Part shown: positions 26,731 through 35,219 of the stretch, piece after piece
Layout: each line of letters starts with the position of its first letter
Numbering within the stretch: the stretch's first letter is position 1
Origin: Pedobacter roseus
GTDB taxonomy: Bacteria > Bacteroidota > Bacteroidia > Sphingobacteriales > Sphingobacteriaceae
Length of the DNA: 64,000 bases
NCBI RefSeq assembly: GCF_014395225.1
Contig: NZ_CP060723.1
Location: 372,001 to 436,000, forward strand
Reading direction: 5' to 3'
Translations under genes and position numbers: made by a program
The notes under the pieces: generated by a model
What the model saw: the letters and a program-made list of their open reading frames with translations, nothing else
Database searches by the model: none
Told to the model about the DNA's origin: nothing

Positions 26731-27630
26731 TCACTCCTGCCTAAAACTTTTTAACGTTCCATTATTATTAAACTGGATATCGTAACGTTCACGACTACCA
26801 TTTATCGATCTTGGGTTCCAGCGCATACCATTATCCCATATAGTGATATAAGCATCAGATATTGGCTTAGCCCCTTCAACCTGAGCAGCTTTTACATTAT
26901 AATTCTGTATTATTTTATGTGCATCTGAAAAATGTATTCCGCTTAAAGGAAATGTCCGGCGTTCGATATTTCTCGCCATTACGGGTTCTGGTTCTGACCA
27001 TTTACCGTCTTTGTATTTATATGCATCTACATATTTTGGATTAGTAGGGTGCTGTAATGCTAAATTAATGGATCCATCATCGTAAAAATGAATGGATTCA
27101 TACACCAAAATTTCTTTACTTTGGTACGGGTACAATTTTTTGAGTTGATCTTCTGCCTTTTCTAGTGCTGCAGCACTTAATAATCCTCTTTTTGCTTTTA
27201 TTATCGGTTTTTCTTTGTCAATGTTTTTAAGGCCGCCTTGTGGCAACTTCATTTCTTTTAGGAATTCATTTACCCTTTTCTGTATTTCTTTAGCCGTTGC
27301 GGGGCTTTGCTGTTGTTTTAACAATTCAATGTCGTGGAACATTTCTTTTGCCTTGAGCTCCATTTCAGGGGTTTTAATTGTGTCGCCGTTTATCACTATA
27401 GTTTTCTCCTCTCTGTGCTGTACAGAAGTGGTTGTACTGGTTTTAGTATTTCCTGTATACTCGCCATTTATACCAAAATGATTTTCCTGATTATATTTTT
27501 TAACCAGTGAATCGTTGGGATGAAAGGTTTCATCCACACTTTGGGTGATTTGCCTGCAGCTTAAAGTGAGGAGACTAAACAGTATAATTAAACTATAAAA
27601 TTGCTTTATGTTTTTCATCAGAATTCTCAT
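26731..27630 (-). CDS. Hypothetical lipoprotein (last gene of DUF4870 operon 1)
   Basis: This 299-aa protein has a lipobox ending LLTLSC (Cys about residue 25), a charged helical region (residues 85-165) and a beta-rich C-terminal half (IHFYDDGSINLALQHP, MRWNPRSINGSRERYD). Its start codon overlaps the stop of the upstream gene by 4 bases (ATGA), so the first ATG is kept. No family is recognised. It lies at the end of an operon of envelope and immunity-like proteins. Confidence 0.7.
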   Translation of the reverse strand: MRILMKNIKQFYSLIILFSLLTLSCRQITQSVDETFHPNDSLVKKYNQENHFGINGEYTGNTKTSTTTSVQHREEKTIVINGDTIKTPEMELKAKEMFHDIELLKQQQSPATAKEIQKRVNEFLKEMKLPQGGLKNIDKEKPIIKAKRGLLSAAALEKAEDQLKKLYPYQSKEILVYESIHFYDDGSINLALQHPTNPKYVDAYKYKDGKWSEPEPVMARNIERRTFPLSGIHFSDAHKIIQNYNVKAAQVEGAKPISDAYITIWDNGMRWNPRSINGSRERYDIQFNNNGTLKSFRQE

Positions 27631-28619
27631 TCAACTTGATTTAAATCTTTTTCAAAAGCAGCATGCTGAGGATCTTCTTTGAGGTAAAAAATAGAAACAT
27701 ATTCCTGTTTGGTGAGATCCAAATCAAGTAGGTTTACAATCCTTTTGATATTTACCCTGTGTTTTTGGTAAAACTGATCTGTAAATTCGAGCTCAAAATT
27801 GATCATGGGCTGCTCATTGATGTAGGTTCCATTTTGGCTGGCTTTTAACAACCGGGCGTTAGTTTGCGTACCTCTAAATTTAATCAGGAAAAATTTATTA
27901 GGTTTGCCATTAAACTTTTTGAGGATAAAAGTTCCGAAACCACGGTAACAAAGAAGCGTGAATGCACAAGTTAATAAAGGATGGCCAATACACATAAAAC
28001 GCCAGCCCATACCCTCACTTTCCGTTTCATAAGAATAAACATAATAAGCAACAACAATAGCAACAAAGCTTAGCCAGGCCAGGTTAGTAAGAAGAATAAT
28101 CATTTTCCGCATGCTTACTTCAGTAGTGGCAAAAATAAAATAAGGGGCATCTTTTACCTCTTTATCTAACAAAATACCGACGGTTTTGCCAACTTCGTAA
28201 CGGCGTTCGTAGGGTTTGGCATCGTTTGCCAAAGTTTTTACAGTAATGGTACTGCCCACCAGGTTTTTAAACTGCAAAGTAAGTTCATAGCTATCGTAAG
28301 CTGCTCCCGGTTTCGAAGTTTTTGCCGATTTTAATATCTTGGCCTCACGCGGTTCGCCGGTGGTTTTAAGTTTTTCTATATTCCTTTTGATCAAAAAGTT
28401 ACGGACTACCCATTTACGGTAATAACCAATTAGCAATACAATCCATAACAAGATAGATATGACAAGCAAAGCAAGCGAATACCATGGATTGCTGTCCATC
28501 AGGTTGGGCATGTTCTCGCTTTTGATGATGTAATATAGAAACATGGGAAATGGAAAAGCGAAAAAAAACATGTAAATGCTCCAGAATATCGAAAGTCCTT
28601 TGCTGATGTTGTAGTTCAT
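27627..28619 (-). CDS. Hypothetical membrane protein with two DUF3592-like beta domains
   Basis: A 330-aa protein has four hydrophobic helices in two pairs (about 12-34, 45-67, 170-190, 205-230). Each pair is followed by a soluble beta-rich segment resembling DUF3592 (EAKILKSAKTSKPGAAYDSY and NARLLKASQNGTYINEQPMI). The two halves look like an internal duplication. It is translationally coupled to the following lipoprotein gene. Confidence 0.65.
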   Translation of the reverse strand: MNYNISKGLSIFWSIYMFFFAFPFPMFLYYIIKSENMPNLMDSNPWYSLALLVISILLWIVLLIGYYRKWVVRNFLIKRNIEKLKTTGEPREAKILKSAKTSKPGAAYDSYELTLQFKNLVGSTITVKTLANDAKPYERRYEVGKTVGILLDKEVKDAPYFIFATTEVSMRKMIILLTNLAWLSFVAIVVAYYVYSYETESEGMGWRFMCIGHPLLTCAFTLLCYRGFGTFILKKFNGKPNKFFLIKFRGTQTNARLLKASQNGTYINEQPMINFELEFTDQFYQKHRVNIKRIVNLLDLDLTKQEYVSIFYLKEDPQHAAFEKDLNQVE

Positions 28620-28652
28620 TACTGTTTATTTAATTTTAATATTTTGTTTTGT

Positions 28653-28739
28653 TCAAAACTTTGGTCCATAGCAGAAATAGATGATTTTTGGATCGCTTGC
28701 GGGTAAACCCAGTAATGATAGTAGCTCTTTTTGGCTCAT
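28653..28739 (-). CDS. Short frame, possibly the N-terminal remnant of an immunity-type gene
   Basis: Within the 147-base gap between two operon genes, an ATG at 28739 opens a 28-residue frame (begins MSQKELLSLLGLPASDPKII). The ELLSLLGxPxxDP opening resembles the N-terminus of several small immunity-like proteins, but the frame ends after ...CYGPKF. It is either a leftover of a truncated gene or a chance frame. Confidence 0.25.
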   Translation of the reverse strand: MSQKELLSLLGLPASDPKIIYFCYGPKF

Positions 28740-28766
28740 AGGATGGATGTTAGGTTTCTTAGTTTA

Positions 28767-29261
28767 TCATACGCTATGGTGAATTATTTTTTCAATTTCC
28801 GTTAAAATCTCTGTTTCAAATTTCTCTTGTCTTATCTGGCTTTTGCGGTTAGTGCCAAATGGCTGACTAATGGCGAAGCTTTTACCATATTTATTCTGTT
28901 TATGCGATAAGGCATAATGCAGCAGTCCATCTTCTTGTACGTGAAGGATAAAAACATCTTCAAAAGGCATAATTTTACGGGTAAATAATCCAGGGATTTT
29001 TTTGTATACCTGCCGCATGTACTGATCGAAAATATAGGTAACATTAAAATGGAAGATAAAATCATAAAGTGCCGTAAATGCTGATACCAAACCAATGGCC
29101 ATTACGCACCATTGAGTATCACGGTAAAGATGGAGCATAGGCGTTACCACAAATATCCCTGCAGCAAGGAGCGCAAAAAACAAAATCTTGCTTTTATAAT
29201 CGCGTTCAGGTTGAAAACTTAATCTTCCATTTTCTATTTTTAGGTTATATCCAGTCATCAT
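28767..29261 (-). CDS. Hypothetical two-helix membrane protein with PH-like domain
   Basis: This 164-aa protein has two hydrophobic helices near residues 26-45 and 50-70, then a soluble domain (FDQYMRQVYKKIPGLFTRKI, MPFEDVFILHV) resembling bacterial PH-like membrane proteins. It shares architecture and the pattern FD-Q/x-R-x-V/I-x-R/K-K with the next gene (29275-29742), 13 bases away, suggesting an old tandem duplication. Function unknown; part of DUF4870 operon 1. Confidence 0.65.
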   Translation of the reverse strand: MMTGYNLKIENGRLSFQPERDYKSKILFFALLAAGIFVVTPMLHLYRDTQWCVMAIGLVSAFTALYDFIFHFNVTYIFDQYMRQVYKKIPGLFTRKIMPFEDVFILHVQEDGLLHYALSHKQNKYGKSFAISQPFGTNRKSQIRQEKFETEILTEIEKIIHHSV

Positions 29262-29274
29262 TAGTGTTGTGATT

Positions 29275-29742
29275 TTAATGCTGTGGCAAGCCCATTACTG
29301 TACTTATTTCTTCACTAAGTTTTTGCAGGGGTTTTGCGGTAAATAAAGTTTGTGCCAGTAAAATATGCCTGGTTTTATTGCCTTTTCTCATTACCATAAT
29401 GGCCTGAATACTTACGGTAATGAAATAACTTTTTTGTTTTGAGATGAGAAAATGGTCAAAATCATCAAAGCTATAACTCACCGGCGTGCTGAAGAAAAAA
29501 CGTTTACGCTGTATCTCACGGTTGTGCTGATCAAAAGCAATAACGCCTGTTGTACGCAAGATGCCCAATAGGCCTATAAGGGCGAAGAAAGTAACGTATA
29601 AAAAGGTTGCCCTGCTGGTGCTGTAGAACAATATGGCTATTATGGCCGCAACACAACCAAAAGTAATGGTGTAAAAAAGTCCTTTTTGTACTTTTAGCTT
29701 ATAAGTATTGCCTTCTTGTTCGAAATATTTAAATGTTTGCAT
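29275..29742 (-). CDS. Hypothetical two-helix membrane protein with PH-like domain (paralogue of 28767-29261)
   Basis: A 155-aa protein has two hydrophobic helices (about 23-43 and 47-65) and a soluble part IAFDQHNREIQRKRFFFSTP then YSFDDFDHFLIS. Layout and the DDF motif match its neighbour. It lies 55 bases after the SUKH-like gene in DUF4870 operon 1. Function unknown. Confidence 0.65.
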   Translation of the reverse strand: MQTFKYFEQEGNTYKLKVQKGLFYTITFGCVAAIIAILFYSTSRATFLYVTFFALIGLLGILRTTGVIAFDQHNREIQRKRFFFSTPVSYSFDDFDHFLISKQKSYFITVSIQAIMVMRKGNKTRHILLAQTLFTAKPLQKLSEEISTVMGLPQH

Positions 29743-29797
29743 GTTGGTTTAATTGCTTGAAAGTGAATTTGATATTCTGTAATGTCGATCGTTCTTT

Positions 29798-30364
29798 TTA
29801 GCTCTCATTAAAATACTGTCCAAACCATTTATCAAATTTTTCTTTGTATTTTTCCTGGGCAGTTTTAATTAATTCGTCAGGCGCTTCAATCTGGTTGAGG
29901 TGGTAATCGCCTTTCATCCATTTTAAATACTGATCCAGGTCTTCACGCTCTTCGTAGCTGTTTTTATTCTTGTAAAAATAGGCCTGGTCAAATTCAACCC
30001 AGATTTCGGCATCGTAAGTAAGCAGGTGCAAAAGTTGTAAAATGTTTTCCGCAACAACATGAACACCGCCTTCATCTCCAAAAACCACTATAGGCATCTG
30101 GTTTAAAGGTTGATTACTTGCATCGTTCCATATCGTATAAAAAGATCCTGTGCCATTGGCCTGGGCAAAAGGGAGTAACCGGTTTAAAAAATCTTCATCT
30201 TCGCTCCAGCTTTTTAAACCCAATTTATCATCGATCAAAACACCAAAACCCTGGCTGTAATTTTCGAAAGAAGAAATATTGTTCTGAAAGTAAATCAGTT
30301 TTTCAAGTTCAACAGGGATTTCACTTAAACCTAAATTTTCTTTAAAATCTGTTATGTTTATCAT
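29798..30364 (-). CDS. SUKH-like (SMI1/KNR4 superfamily) protein
   Basis: A 188-aa acidic cytoplasmic protein contains the pattern LLPFAQANGTGSFYTIWND, then MPIVVFGDEGGVHVVAENI. This matches the SUKH fold, in which a substrate or toxin binding loop is followed by the DG/EGG strand. SUKH proteins are a major immunity family of polymorphic and contact-dependent toxins, though not all have that role. No toxin gene is adjacent, so it may be an orphan immunity gene. Confidence 0.65.
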   Translation of the reverse strand: MINITDFKENLGLSEIPVELEKLIYFQNNISSFENYSQGFGVLIDDKLGLKSWSEDEDFLNRLLPFAQANGTGSFYTIWNDASNQPLNQMPIVVFGDEGGVHVVAENILQLLHLLTYDAEIWVEFDQAYFYKNKNSYEEREDLDQYLKWMKGDYHLNQIEAPDELIKTAQEKYKEKFDKWFGQYFNES

Positions 30365-30429
30365 AGGTAGATGAATGATAGAATTAATGAATGATAGAAT
30401 TAATGAATGATTGAATGAAATTGCAATTG

Positions 30430-30966
30430 TTAAAAAGGCATCTTTTTTACTTCAATGCCATTATCCTTCGCGTAGGCCTCAGCAATGTCCCAAAGCTTAT
30501 TGTATTTCTGTACAAAAGCATCATAACTTTTATTATCAATTGCGGTAATTGCTGCATTAATATCATTTTCCGATGCATGGCCATCAATCATTTTTGCAAC
30601 CTTCAGGTGATCGCTCTCATAGCTTTTTAGCACAAAGGCATAAAGGTCAAGCGCTGCATCAATCATCGGTTTTGTTTTTTTTGTGGGCTTTAGATCTTTA
30701 ATCTTTTTTACATTAGCCACTACTGTTGCGATGGAATTATTTCGAAGATACTTCTCACAGGTATTAAAATCCGGCGTATTTGCGCCTCCTTTAATATATC
30801 TTAAATAAGTATTGAAATACTGCCCGCCAAAACGCGAGATGGAATTGGTATTCAACGCTACCCGGTCAAAATATTCTTCTGGTGTGGTAAAAGAAAATTC
30901 GCATGCGGTGATGGTTAAAACCATCACCATTAGCATGACATTTTTGAAATTGAGGCGCATAAACAT
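30430..30966 (-). CDS. Hypothetical lipoprotein (DUF4870 operon 1)
   Basis: A 178-aa protein has a lipobox ending LTITAC and a helical, charged mature region (YFDRVALNTNSISRFG, KYNKLWDIAEAYAKDNGI). It starts 1 base after the DUF4870 gene ends, so the two are tightly coupled. No family is recognised; its position parallels that of the exported TssD-like protein in operon 2. Confidence 0.65.
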   Translation of the reverse strand: MFMRLNFKNVMLMVMVLTITACEFSFTTPEEYFDRVALNTNSISRFGGQYFNTYLRYIKGGANTPDFNTCEKYLRNNSIATVVANVKKIKDLKPTKKTKPMIDAALDLYAFVLKSYESDHLKVAKMIDGHASENDINAAITAIDNKSYDAFVQKYNKLWDIAEAYAKDNGIEVKKMPF

Positions 30967-30967
30967 C

Positions 30968-31297
30968 TTAGTATTTATTTACAACAGAATTTTTTTCTTC
31001 GAACATTTTACCAATAAGCGGAACAGGTTTCATGGCGCCGTTTGCTGCATTGATGATGCCCATAATCCATAAAATGATAAATACAAACCCAATTAAGCCT
31101 AAGAATGATAAGCTGGGTATCATTGTTGCCACTATGTTTAAAACCACACTGAAAACAATGTTTACAATGGCCAGACCTAACGATTGTCTTAAATGATATT
31201 TAAGTAAGGCATCGGCTTTGTCTTTTCCAATGAAATAAGCAACTAACCAACCAATAATAGTGATGTAAGAAATGATTGCAAGCGATTTGTTGTTCAT
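30968..31297 (-). CDS. DUF4870/Tic20-like small membrane protein (operon 1 leader)
   Basis: A 109-aa protein has three hydrophobic segments. The conserved features are the N-terminal ISYITIIGWLVAYFI, the mid motif KYHLRQSLGLAI and the C-terminal PVPLIGKMFEEK. A close paralogue (110 aa, KPVPLIGKIFEGK) lies at 35220-35552 in the parallel operon. Function is unknown. It is the first gene behind the promoter at 31333-31363. Confidence 0.85.
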   Translation of the reverse strand: MNNKSLAIISYITIIGWLVAYFIGKDKADALLKYHLRQSLGLAIVNIVFSVVLNIVATMIPSLSFLGLIGFVFIILWIMGIINAANGAMKPVPLIGKMFEEKNSVVNKY

Positions 31298-31332
31298 GAT
31301 TTAAGTTTTTTAAGGTGAAAAATTATTTGACT

Positions 31333-31421
31333 CAAAGTTGGGGCTAATGCGCAGGTTTTTCAAGCTTTTGCCGCCTACAGAGCATCTACTGCATTTTAAA
31401 AAACGTCTACAATATATCTAC
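31333..31421 (-). promoter_or_regulatory. Operon 1 promoter with phased CTAC repeat block
   Basis: On the minus strand a TTG (31361-31363), a 20-base spacer and CAACTTTG (31333-31340) form a -33/-7 promoter 36 bases before the DUF4870 start. Eleven bases upstream of the -33 begins a block of four CTAC sites (plus-strand starts 31375, 31386, 31407, 31418; spacings 11, 21, 11), so all face the same side of the helix. The same layout is found at 35584-35673. Confidence 0.7.
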
Positions 31422-31526
31422 AGATTTTTTTAATGTATTGTTTTACAGTGATTTGTCTGTATTGTCTATTTTTGCTTTTCGTCTACAAGTATATCCAGGC
31501 TTCAATCTTTATGTTAATTTTACGAT

Positions 31527-33371
31527 ATGAAATACCTGGCTCTAAAAAACTTAATATTCTTAACGGGCATATTTTTTTGCTGTTTTAAGGCTGGTGCGCA
31601 AACTATGTTGGATAGTACAGCGCTGGGTAACCTTAGTGAAAAAGATAAACCGGCCTTGCTCATCCAGCTGGCAGAGCGGAGCAGGATCAATGGCGATTAT
31701 ATGGGTGCTATCGCGAAAGCGCAACAAGGAGCAGCCTTAGCTTTAAAGTTTAAAAACTTCATCGAAGCCACAAAGGCTTACACTGTTAAGGTGAGTGTGT
31801 ACGCCACTACTAAACAATTTATATTAGCAAAAAAAGCAAGTGATAGCACTTTGTCCCTTGCACAACAGTCACGTAAGCCAATAGCACTGGCTTATGCATA
31901 TTATGCGCAGGCCTTATTCTATAATGCCATTGATAATAGCGAGAAGATTACCAAATACTGTCAGCTGGCACTGAAATCGTTGGGAAAAGAACCTGAGCCT
32001 TATCTCAGTGCCAGGATATATTATCAGTTATATATGCTCAACTCGCGTAGGGATGATGTTAAAAATGTAAACAAATATGCCATAGCAGCTACAGAAAATG
32101 CCTTAAAAACAACTGATTACAACCTTTTGAGCAATTGTTACATCGCTTTATCAGTTGCTGCTGATTATAACTATGCAGGTACCAAAAAAGAAGTTTTCCG
32201 GGATAGCGTTCTCTATTATTTAAACAAAGCACAAAACCTTTATCAGCAGTATCCTAAATACGTTGCCCGAAAAACATATAGCATTGCCTGTATCAACAGT
32301 GCCGATTATTATTTAAGGTATTTCCCGGATACAGATCAGCAGGCAAAAGCCAATGCCATCCGCTATGCCAGTATGGCCAATGAAGTAATGAAAGGGGCAA
32401 TAAATGGTGAGGAAATCAGGGCAAGCAGTTTGGGGATTTTGAGCGAATATGCCAGGAGAGACAAAAACTTTATAATGGCAGAAGCCTATTTGCAAGAGGC
32501 TTATAGCATAATGGTCAGCAAAAAGGTGCCTTATTATTATACTTTAATTAATGTAGTAACTGCGCTCTCCAATTTTTATGAGCAAAGGGGAAACTATGAG
32601 AAAGCACTCGAATTCCAGAAAAAAACGACAGAATACAGCAATAAACTTTTTGATGAAAAGAAGACCTTAAATGCCCAGAAACTTGAGGTGCAGTACGAGG
32701 CAGAAAAAAAAAACAATGAAGTAAAACTGTTAAAGCAGCGTGAGCAATATGCGCGGCAGCAAAAGTACCTCTATATCGGTATTGCCATTGCTTCTCTATT
32801 GGGCCTGATATTTATGTTCCGCTCTTATCATTTCAGGTTAAGGTATTCGTTACAGCGCGAAAAGCAGCTGCATTTGGAAAAACAGGATGCTGAACTGCAG
32901 ATGAAATTCGAAAAAGAAGAGCAGGCCAGGTTAAAGGCAGAACAGTTACTATTGGAAAGCCAGCAGCAACAATTACAGAAAGAAGTAATGGCCAACCAGT
33001 TACAGCTGGAACATAAAAAGGAAATGTTATTCCAGATTAAAGAAAAACTCAGCGATAATCATCAGCTCAATATCAATAAAATCTGGAATGAAGAATTGCT
33101 TTTGGATAATGATTTTGAAGAAGCTAAATTTCAGATCCAACAGGTACATCCAGAATTTTTTTCTCTGTTAAATCAAAGGGCACAACAAAAACTTACCTCG
33201 CTTGACTTAAAACTCTGTGCTTACCTCCATTTAAAAATGGACACCAAAAAAATTGCGCAGCTGATGCATATTGAAGCCAAAAGTGTGCGCATGAGCCGCT
33301 ACCGCGTTAAACAAAAACTGGGTCTCGATAAAGAAGAGGATCTGAATTTATTTTTGCAGAACATGGCTTAA
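31527..33371 (+). CDS. Membrane TPR regulator with C-terminal HTH (module 1)
   Basis: This 614-aa protein has a signal peptide (cleavage near FKAGAQ), TPR-type helical repeats to about residue 400, one transmembrane helix (413-431), a Gln/Glu-rich coiled coil (435-530) and a LuxR-like HTH (555-610: LTSLDLKLCAYLHLKMDTKK, IAQLMHIEAKSVRMSRYRVK). It should place the TPRs in the periplasm and the HTH in the cytoplasm, acting as a one-component transmembrane regulator. It is divergent from DUF4870 operon 1 and has a full-length paralogue at 35754-37616. Confidence 0.82.
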   Translation: MKYLALKNLIFLTGIFFCCFKAGAQTMLDSTALGNLSEKDKPALLIQLAERSRINGDYMGAIAKAQQGAALALKFKNFIEATKAYTVKVSVYATTKQFILAKKASDSTLSLAQQSRKPIALAYAYYAQALFYNAIDNSEKITKYCQLALKSLGKEPEPYLSARIYYQLYMLNSRRDDVKNVNKYAIAATENALKTTDYNLLSNCYIALSVAADYNYAGTKKEVFRDSVLYYLNKAQNLYQQYPKYVARKTYSIACINSADYYLRYFPDTDQQAKANAIRYASMANEVMKGAINGEEIRASSLGILSEYARRDKNFIMAEAYLQEAYSIMVSKKVPYYYTLINVVTALSNFYEQRGNYEKALEFQKKTTEYSNKLFDEKKTLNAQKLEVQYEAEKKNNEVKLLKQREQYARQQKYLYIGIAIASLLGLIFMFRSYHFRLRYSLQREKQLHLEKQDAELQMKFEKEEQARLKAEQLLLESQQQQLQKEVMANQLQLEHKKEMLFQIKEKLSDNHQLNINKIWNEELLLDNDFEEAKFQIQQVHPEFFSLLNQRAQQKLTSLDLKLCAYLHLKMDTKKIAQLMHIEAKSVRMSRYRVKQKLGLDKEEDLNLFLQNMA

Positions 33372-33480
33372 ATATTCTGGTTTTCTAAATCTTTTTTAGG
33401 GCGAAAAATAGCTTAATCCAAATGGTTGAGCAAACTGAACTGTTTTTGTACTTCGGCTAGTAGCTGTTCTTTTTTTATGA

Positions 33481-33939
33481 TTATTTTGCGCATTTCCAGC
33501 TTTTGCCTTGATAATTCCCCTGTTTGTGCATGGCAGCATTGCGTACCTTTTCAGTATTGGTTTTATTCTGACTAATCTGTTGCTGGGCAATAATTAAGCG
33601 GTCAAAAATTTCACCTTCCTTAAAAGCTTTATAATAATTGCTTGTTGCCGATTTCAGCTCATTGCCGTATTTTACATCTCCTGTTTCCAGCGCATTTATC
33701 TCACTGATAATTTTATCAAAAGCTTTTTCTTTTTCGGTTATTGCCTGCTGTGCGCATTTAAAATCGCCATCAATCAGGCATTTTAGTTTCCGCTCATTTG
33801 GTCCGTTTTTACCCAGCATTATATTAAATACAGTGCGTTTCTTTTGCTCCAGGACAGTTTTAAGATGAATTGCTTTTTTAGACTGGCAAGAAGCCATAAC
33901 TAAAATCAACATGGCTAAAAAGATGTTTCCTGGCTTCAT
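33481..33939 (-). CDS. Hypothetical lipoprotein, probably extending to 33413 after frameshift correction
   Basis: As read, 152 aa with a lipobox ending LVMASC and a helical mature part. It ends in the low-quality tail QGNYQGKSWKCAK. One extra C in the plus-strand run at 33518-33521 (a G on the coding strand) instead continues the protein as QGELSRQKLEMRKIIIKK then EQLLAEVQKQFSLL to a stop at 33413. That gives 175 aa with a natural coiled-coil end. It is the last gene of DUF4870 operon 2. Function unknown. Confidence 0.7.
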   Translation of the reverse strand: MKPGNIFLAMLILVMASCQSKKAIHLKTVLEQKKRTVFNIMLGKNGPNERKLKCLIDGDFKCAQQAITEKEKAFDKIISEINALETGDVKYGNELKSATSNYYKAFKEGEIFDRLIIAQQQISQNKTNTEKVRNAAMHKQGNYQGKSWKCAK

Positions 33940-33963
33940 ATTGGTTATGGCAAATTTTTTGGA

Positions 33964-34623
33964 TTATTTTCTGATCAGATCTGTAATTAAAAGTGGATTA
34001 TCCTTTTTCAGGCTTTCAACCAGTTCATTAACAGCACCCACGGTAGGGTTTTTTTTCAAATGTTCTACCTCTGCATCTGTAATGCCTACCAGTTGAAGGA
34101 AGCTTACTTCGCCATGTGGTGTTTTTATTTTGCCCAGTTCGGGGTCAAGTGCAAAAACAAAGCCTGTTATTTGTGTATCAGTATTTAGTCTTATCGGCCC
34201 ATTGGCCGGGATGAAATGATTTTCTTCAAACCATTTACCACTCGAAAATACATACCTGGCCAGGTTGTTCATTACCTGTATGGCCCAGATGGGATCATTT
34301 TGGTCATCTTTAAAAGGCGCCAGCCTAAAGGTAAATTCAAAGCCCCATTTGCTAAATTCCTCACCCGCTTTTTCTTCATTATAATACAATTCGCTCATGC
34401 CGTAACTAATGATATGGCGGTGAAAAGTTTGGTGGCTGCTGTAATAAATACTGGCACCATCTATCGGATCCGTTCCGCCAGCTAAATAGTGAAGTCCGCA
34501 CAATGGCCCATAATGGCGTGGTTCCGTATCTCCGTATATTTTTTCCAGCTGATCGTCTATTGCCTGCCAGCCCGGTGTATCTTCTGTATTAAACTGTTGT
34601 TTATAAATTTCGCTGTCCATCAT
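33964..34623 (-). CDS. Suppressor-of-fused (SuFu) domain protein
   Basis: A 219-aa cytoplasmic protein matches the SuFu family: PGWQAIDDQLEKIYGDTEPR HYGP at the N-terminus, then DPIDGASIYYS, WGFEFTFRLAP, and WAIQVMNNLARYVFSSGKWF, with GFVFALDPELG and FLQLVGITDAEVE near the end. Bacterial SuFu proteins are one of the recognised immunity families of polymorphic toxins. It lies between the TssD-like gene and a lipoprotein gene in DUF4870 operon 2. No cognate toxin is visible. Confidence 0.88.
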   Translation of the reverse strand: MMDSEIYKQQFNTEDTPGWQAIDDQLEKIYGDTEPRHYGPLCGLHYLAGGTDPIDGASIYYSSHQTFHRHIISYGMSELYYNEEKAGEEFSKWGFEFTFRLAPFKDDQNDPIWAIQVMNNLARYVFSSGKWFEENHFIPANGPIRLNTDTQITGFVFALDPELGKIKTPHGEVSFLQLVGITDAEVEHLKKNPTVGAVNELVESLKKDNPLLITDLIRK

Positions 34624-34719
34624 GATTTTCAGATTTTAGGTGACTATTGCTTTTCAAAGACTTTGCCATTTATTTCCATAACAATTGGTAATGGAATATT
34701 ATGAAATGTTTTTCTGCTT

Positions 34720-35196
34720 TTACTGGGAAAATACCGTAGTACCATCAATAGCCAGTGTTTTTACATAAAAACTCATCTGCGTAGAGGTACCGCCACCGGT
34801 AATGTAAAAACTCTCAGACGAAGCCGCTAATTGTCCATCTGTAAACGATATTCTACGTGGTTTTTTTATGTCGCCAACGGTTACCATCGTAATCACGCCT
34901 GATGTATTTTTAATCTGCCCGGCCATCCATTTCAATAAAAATTCGTCAGGGTTCTGACCAAGCTCCATCGAAATGCTGCAGCTGCCATTACTAATTAATT
35001 TGCCTTCACCAGCGTCGTAAAAAGGATTGTTTAAAGAGTAGCTGGCACCATAAAGTTTATAGCTATGGCTGGTATTAGTGGCCTTGTCCGTTAATTTTAA
35101 TTCAACTTCTGCCTGCGCCTCATTTTGCGCAGCAGCATTAAAACTGCATAGCAATAATAGCAGGATGAGTGTTTTGTGATACCATTTAGTTTTCAT
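34720..35196 (-). CDS. Exported TssD/Hcp-like protein
   Basis: A 158-aa protein has a clear signal peptide (MKTKWYHKTLILLLLLCSFN, cleaved after AAAQ). The mature part resembles Bacteroidota TssD, the type VI tube protein: YSLNNPFYDAGEGKLISNG, then LLKWMAGQIKNTSGVITMV and ISFTDGQLAASSESF. Tube proteins are cytoplasmic and lack signal peptides, so this is a tube-like fold sent to the periplasm or beyond, not a canonical T6SS part. No other T6SS gene is in the window. It follows the DUF4870 gene by 23 bases. Confidence 0.65.
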   Translation of the reverse strand: MKTKWYHKTLILLLLLCSFNAAAQNEAQAEVELKLTDKATNTSHSYKLYGASYSLNNPFYDAGEGKLISNGSCSISMELGQNPDEFLLKWMAGQIKNTSGVITMVTVGDIKKPRRISFTDGQLAASSESFYITGGGTSTQMSFYVKTLAIDGTTVFSQ

Positions 35197-35219
35197 AGTA
35201 GATATTTTCTAAGTTGATG

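Noticed and set aside
33396..33590. A 64-residue minus-strand frame downstream of the first TPR regulator
   Set aside because: It overlaps the lipoprotein 3' end in another frame. The natural continuation of the lipoprotein explains the sequence better.
34720..35196. A type VI secretion locus
   Set aside because: Only a single tube-like protein with a signal peptide is present. No sheath, baseplate, ClpV or membrane-complex gene lies within the window.
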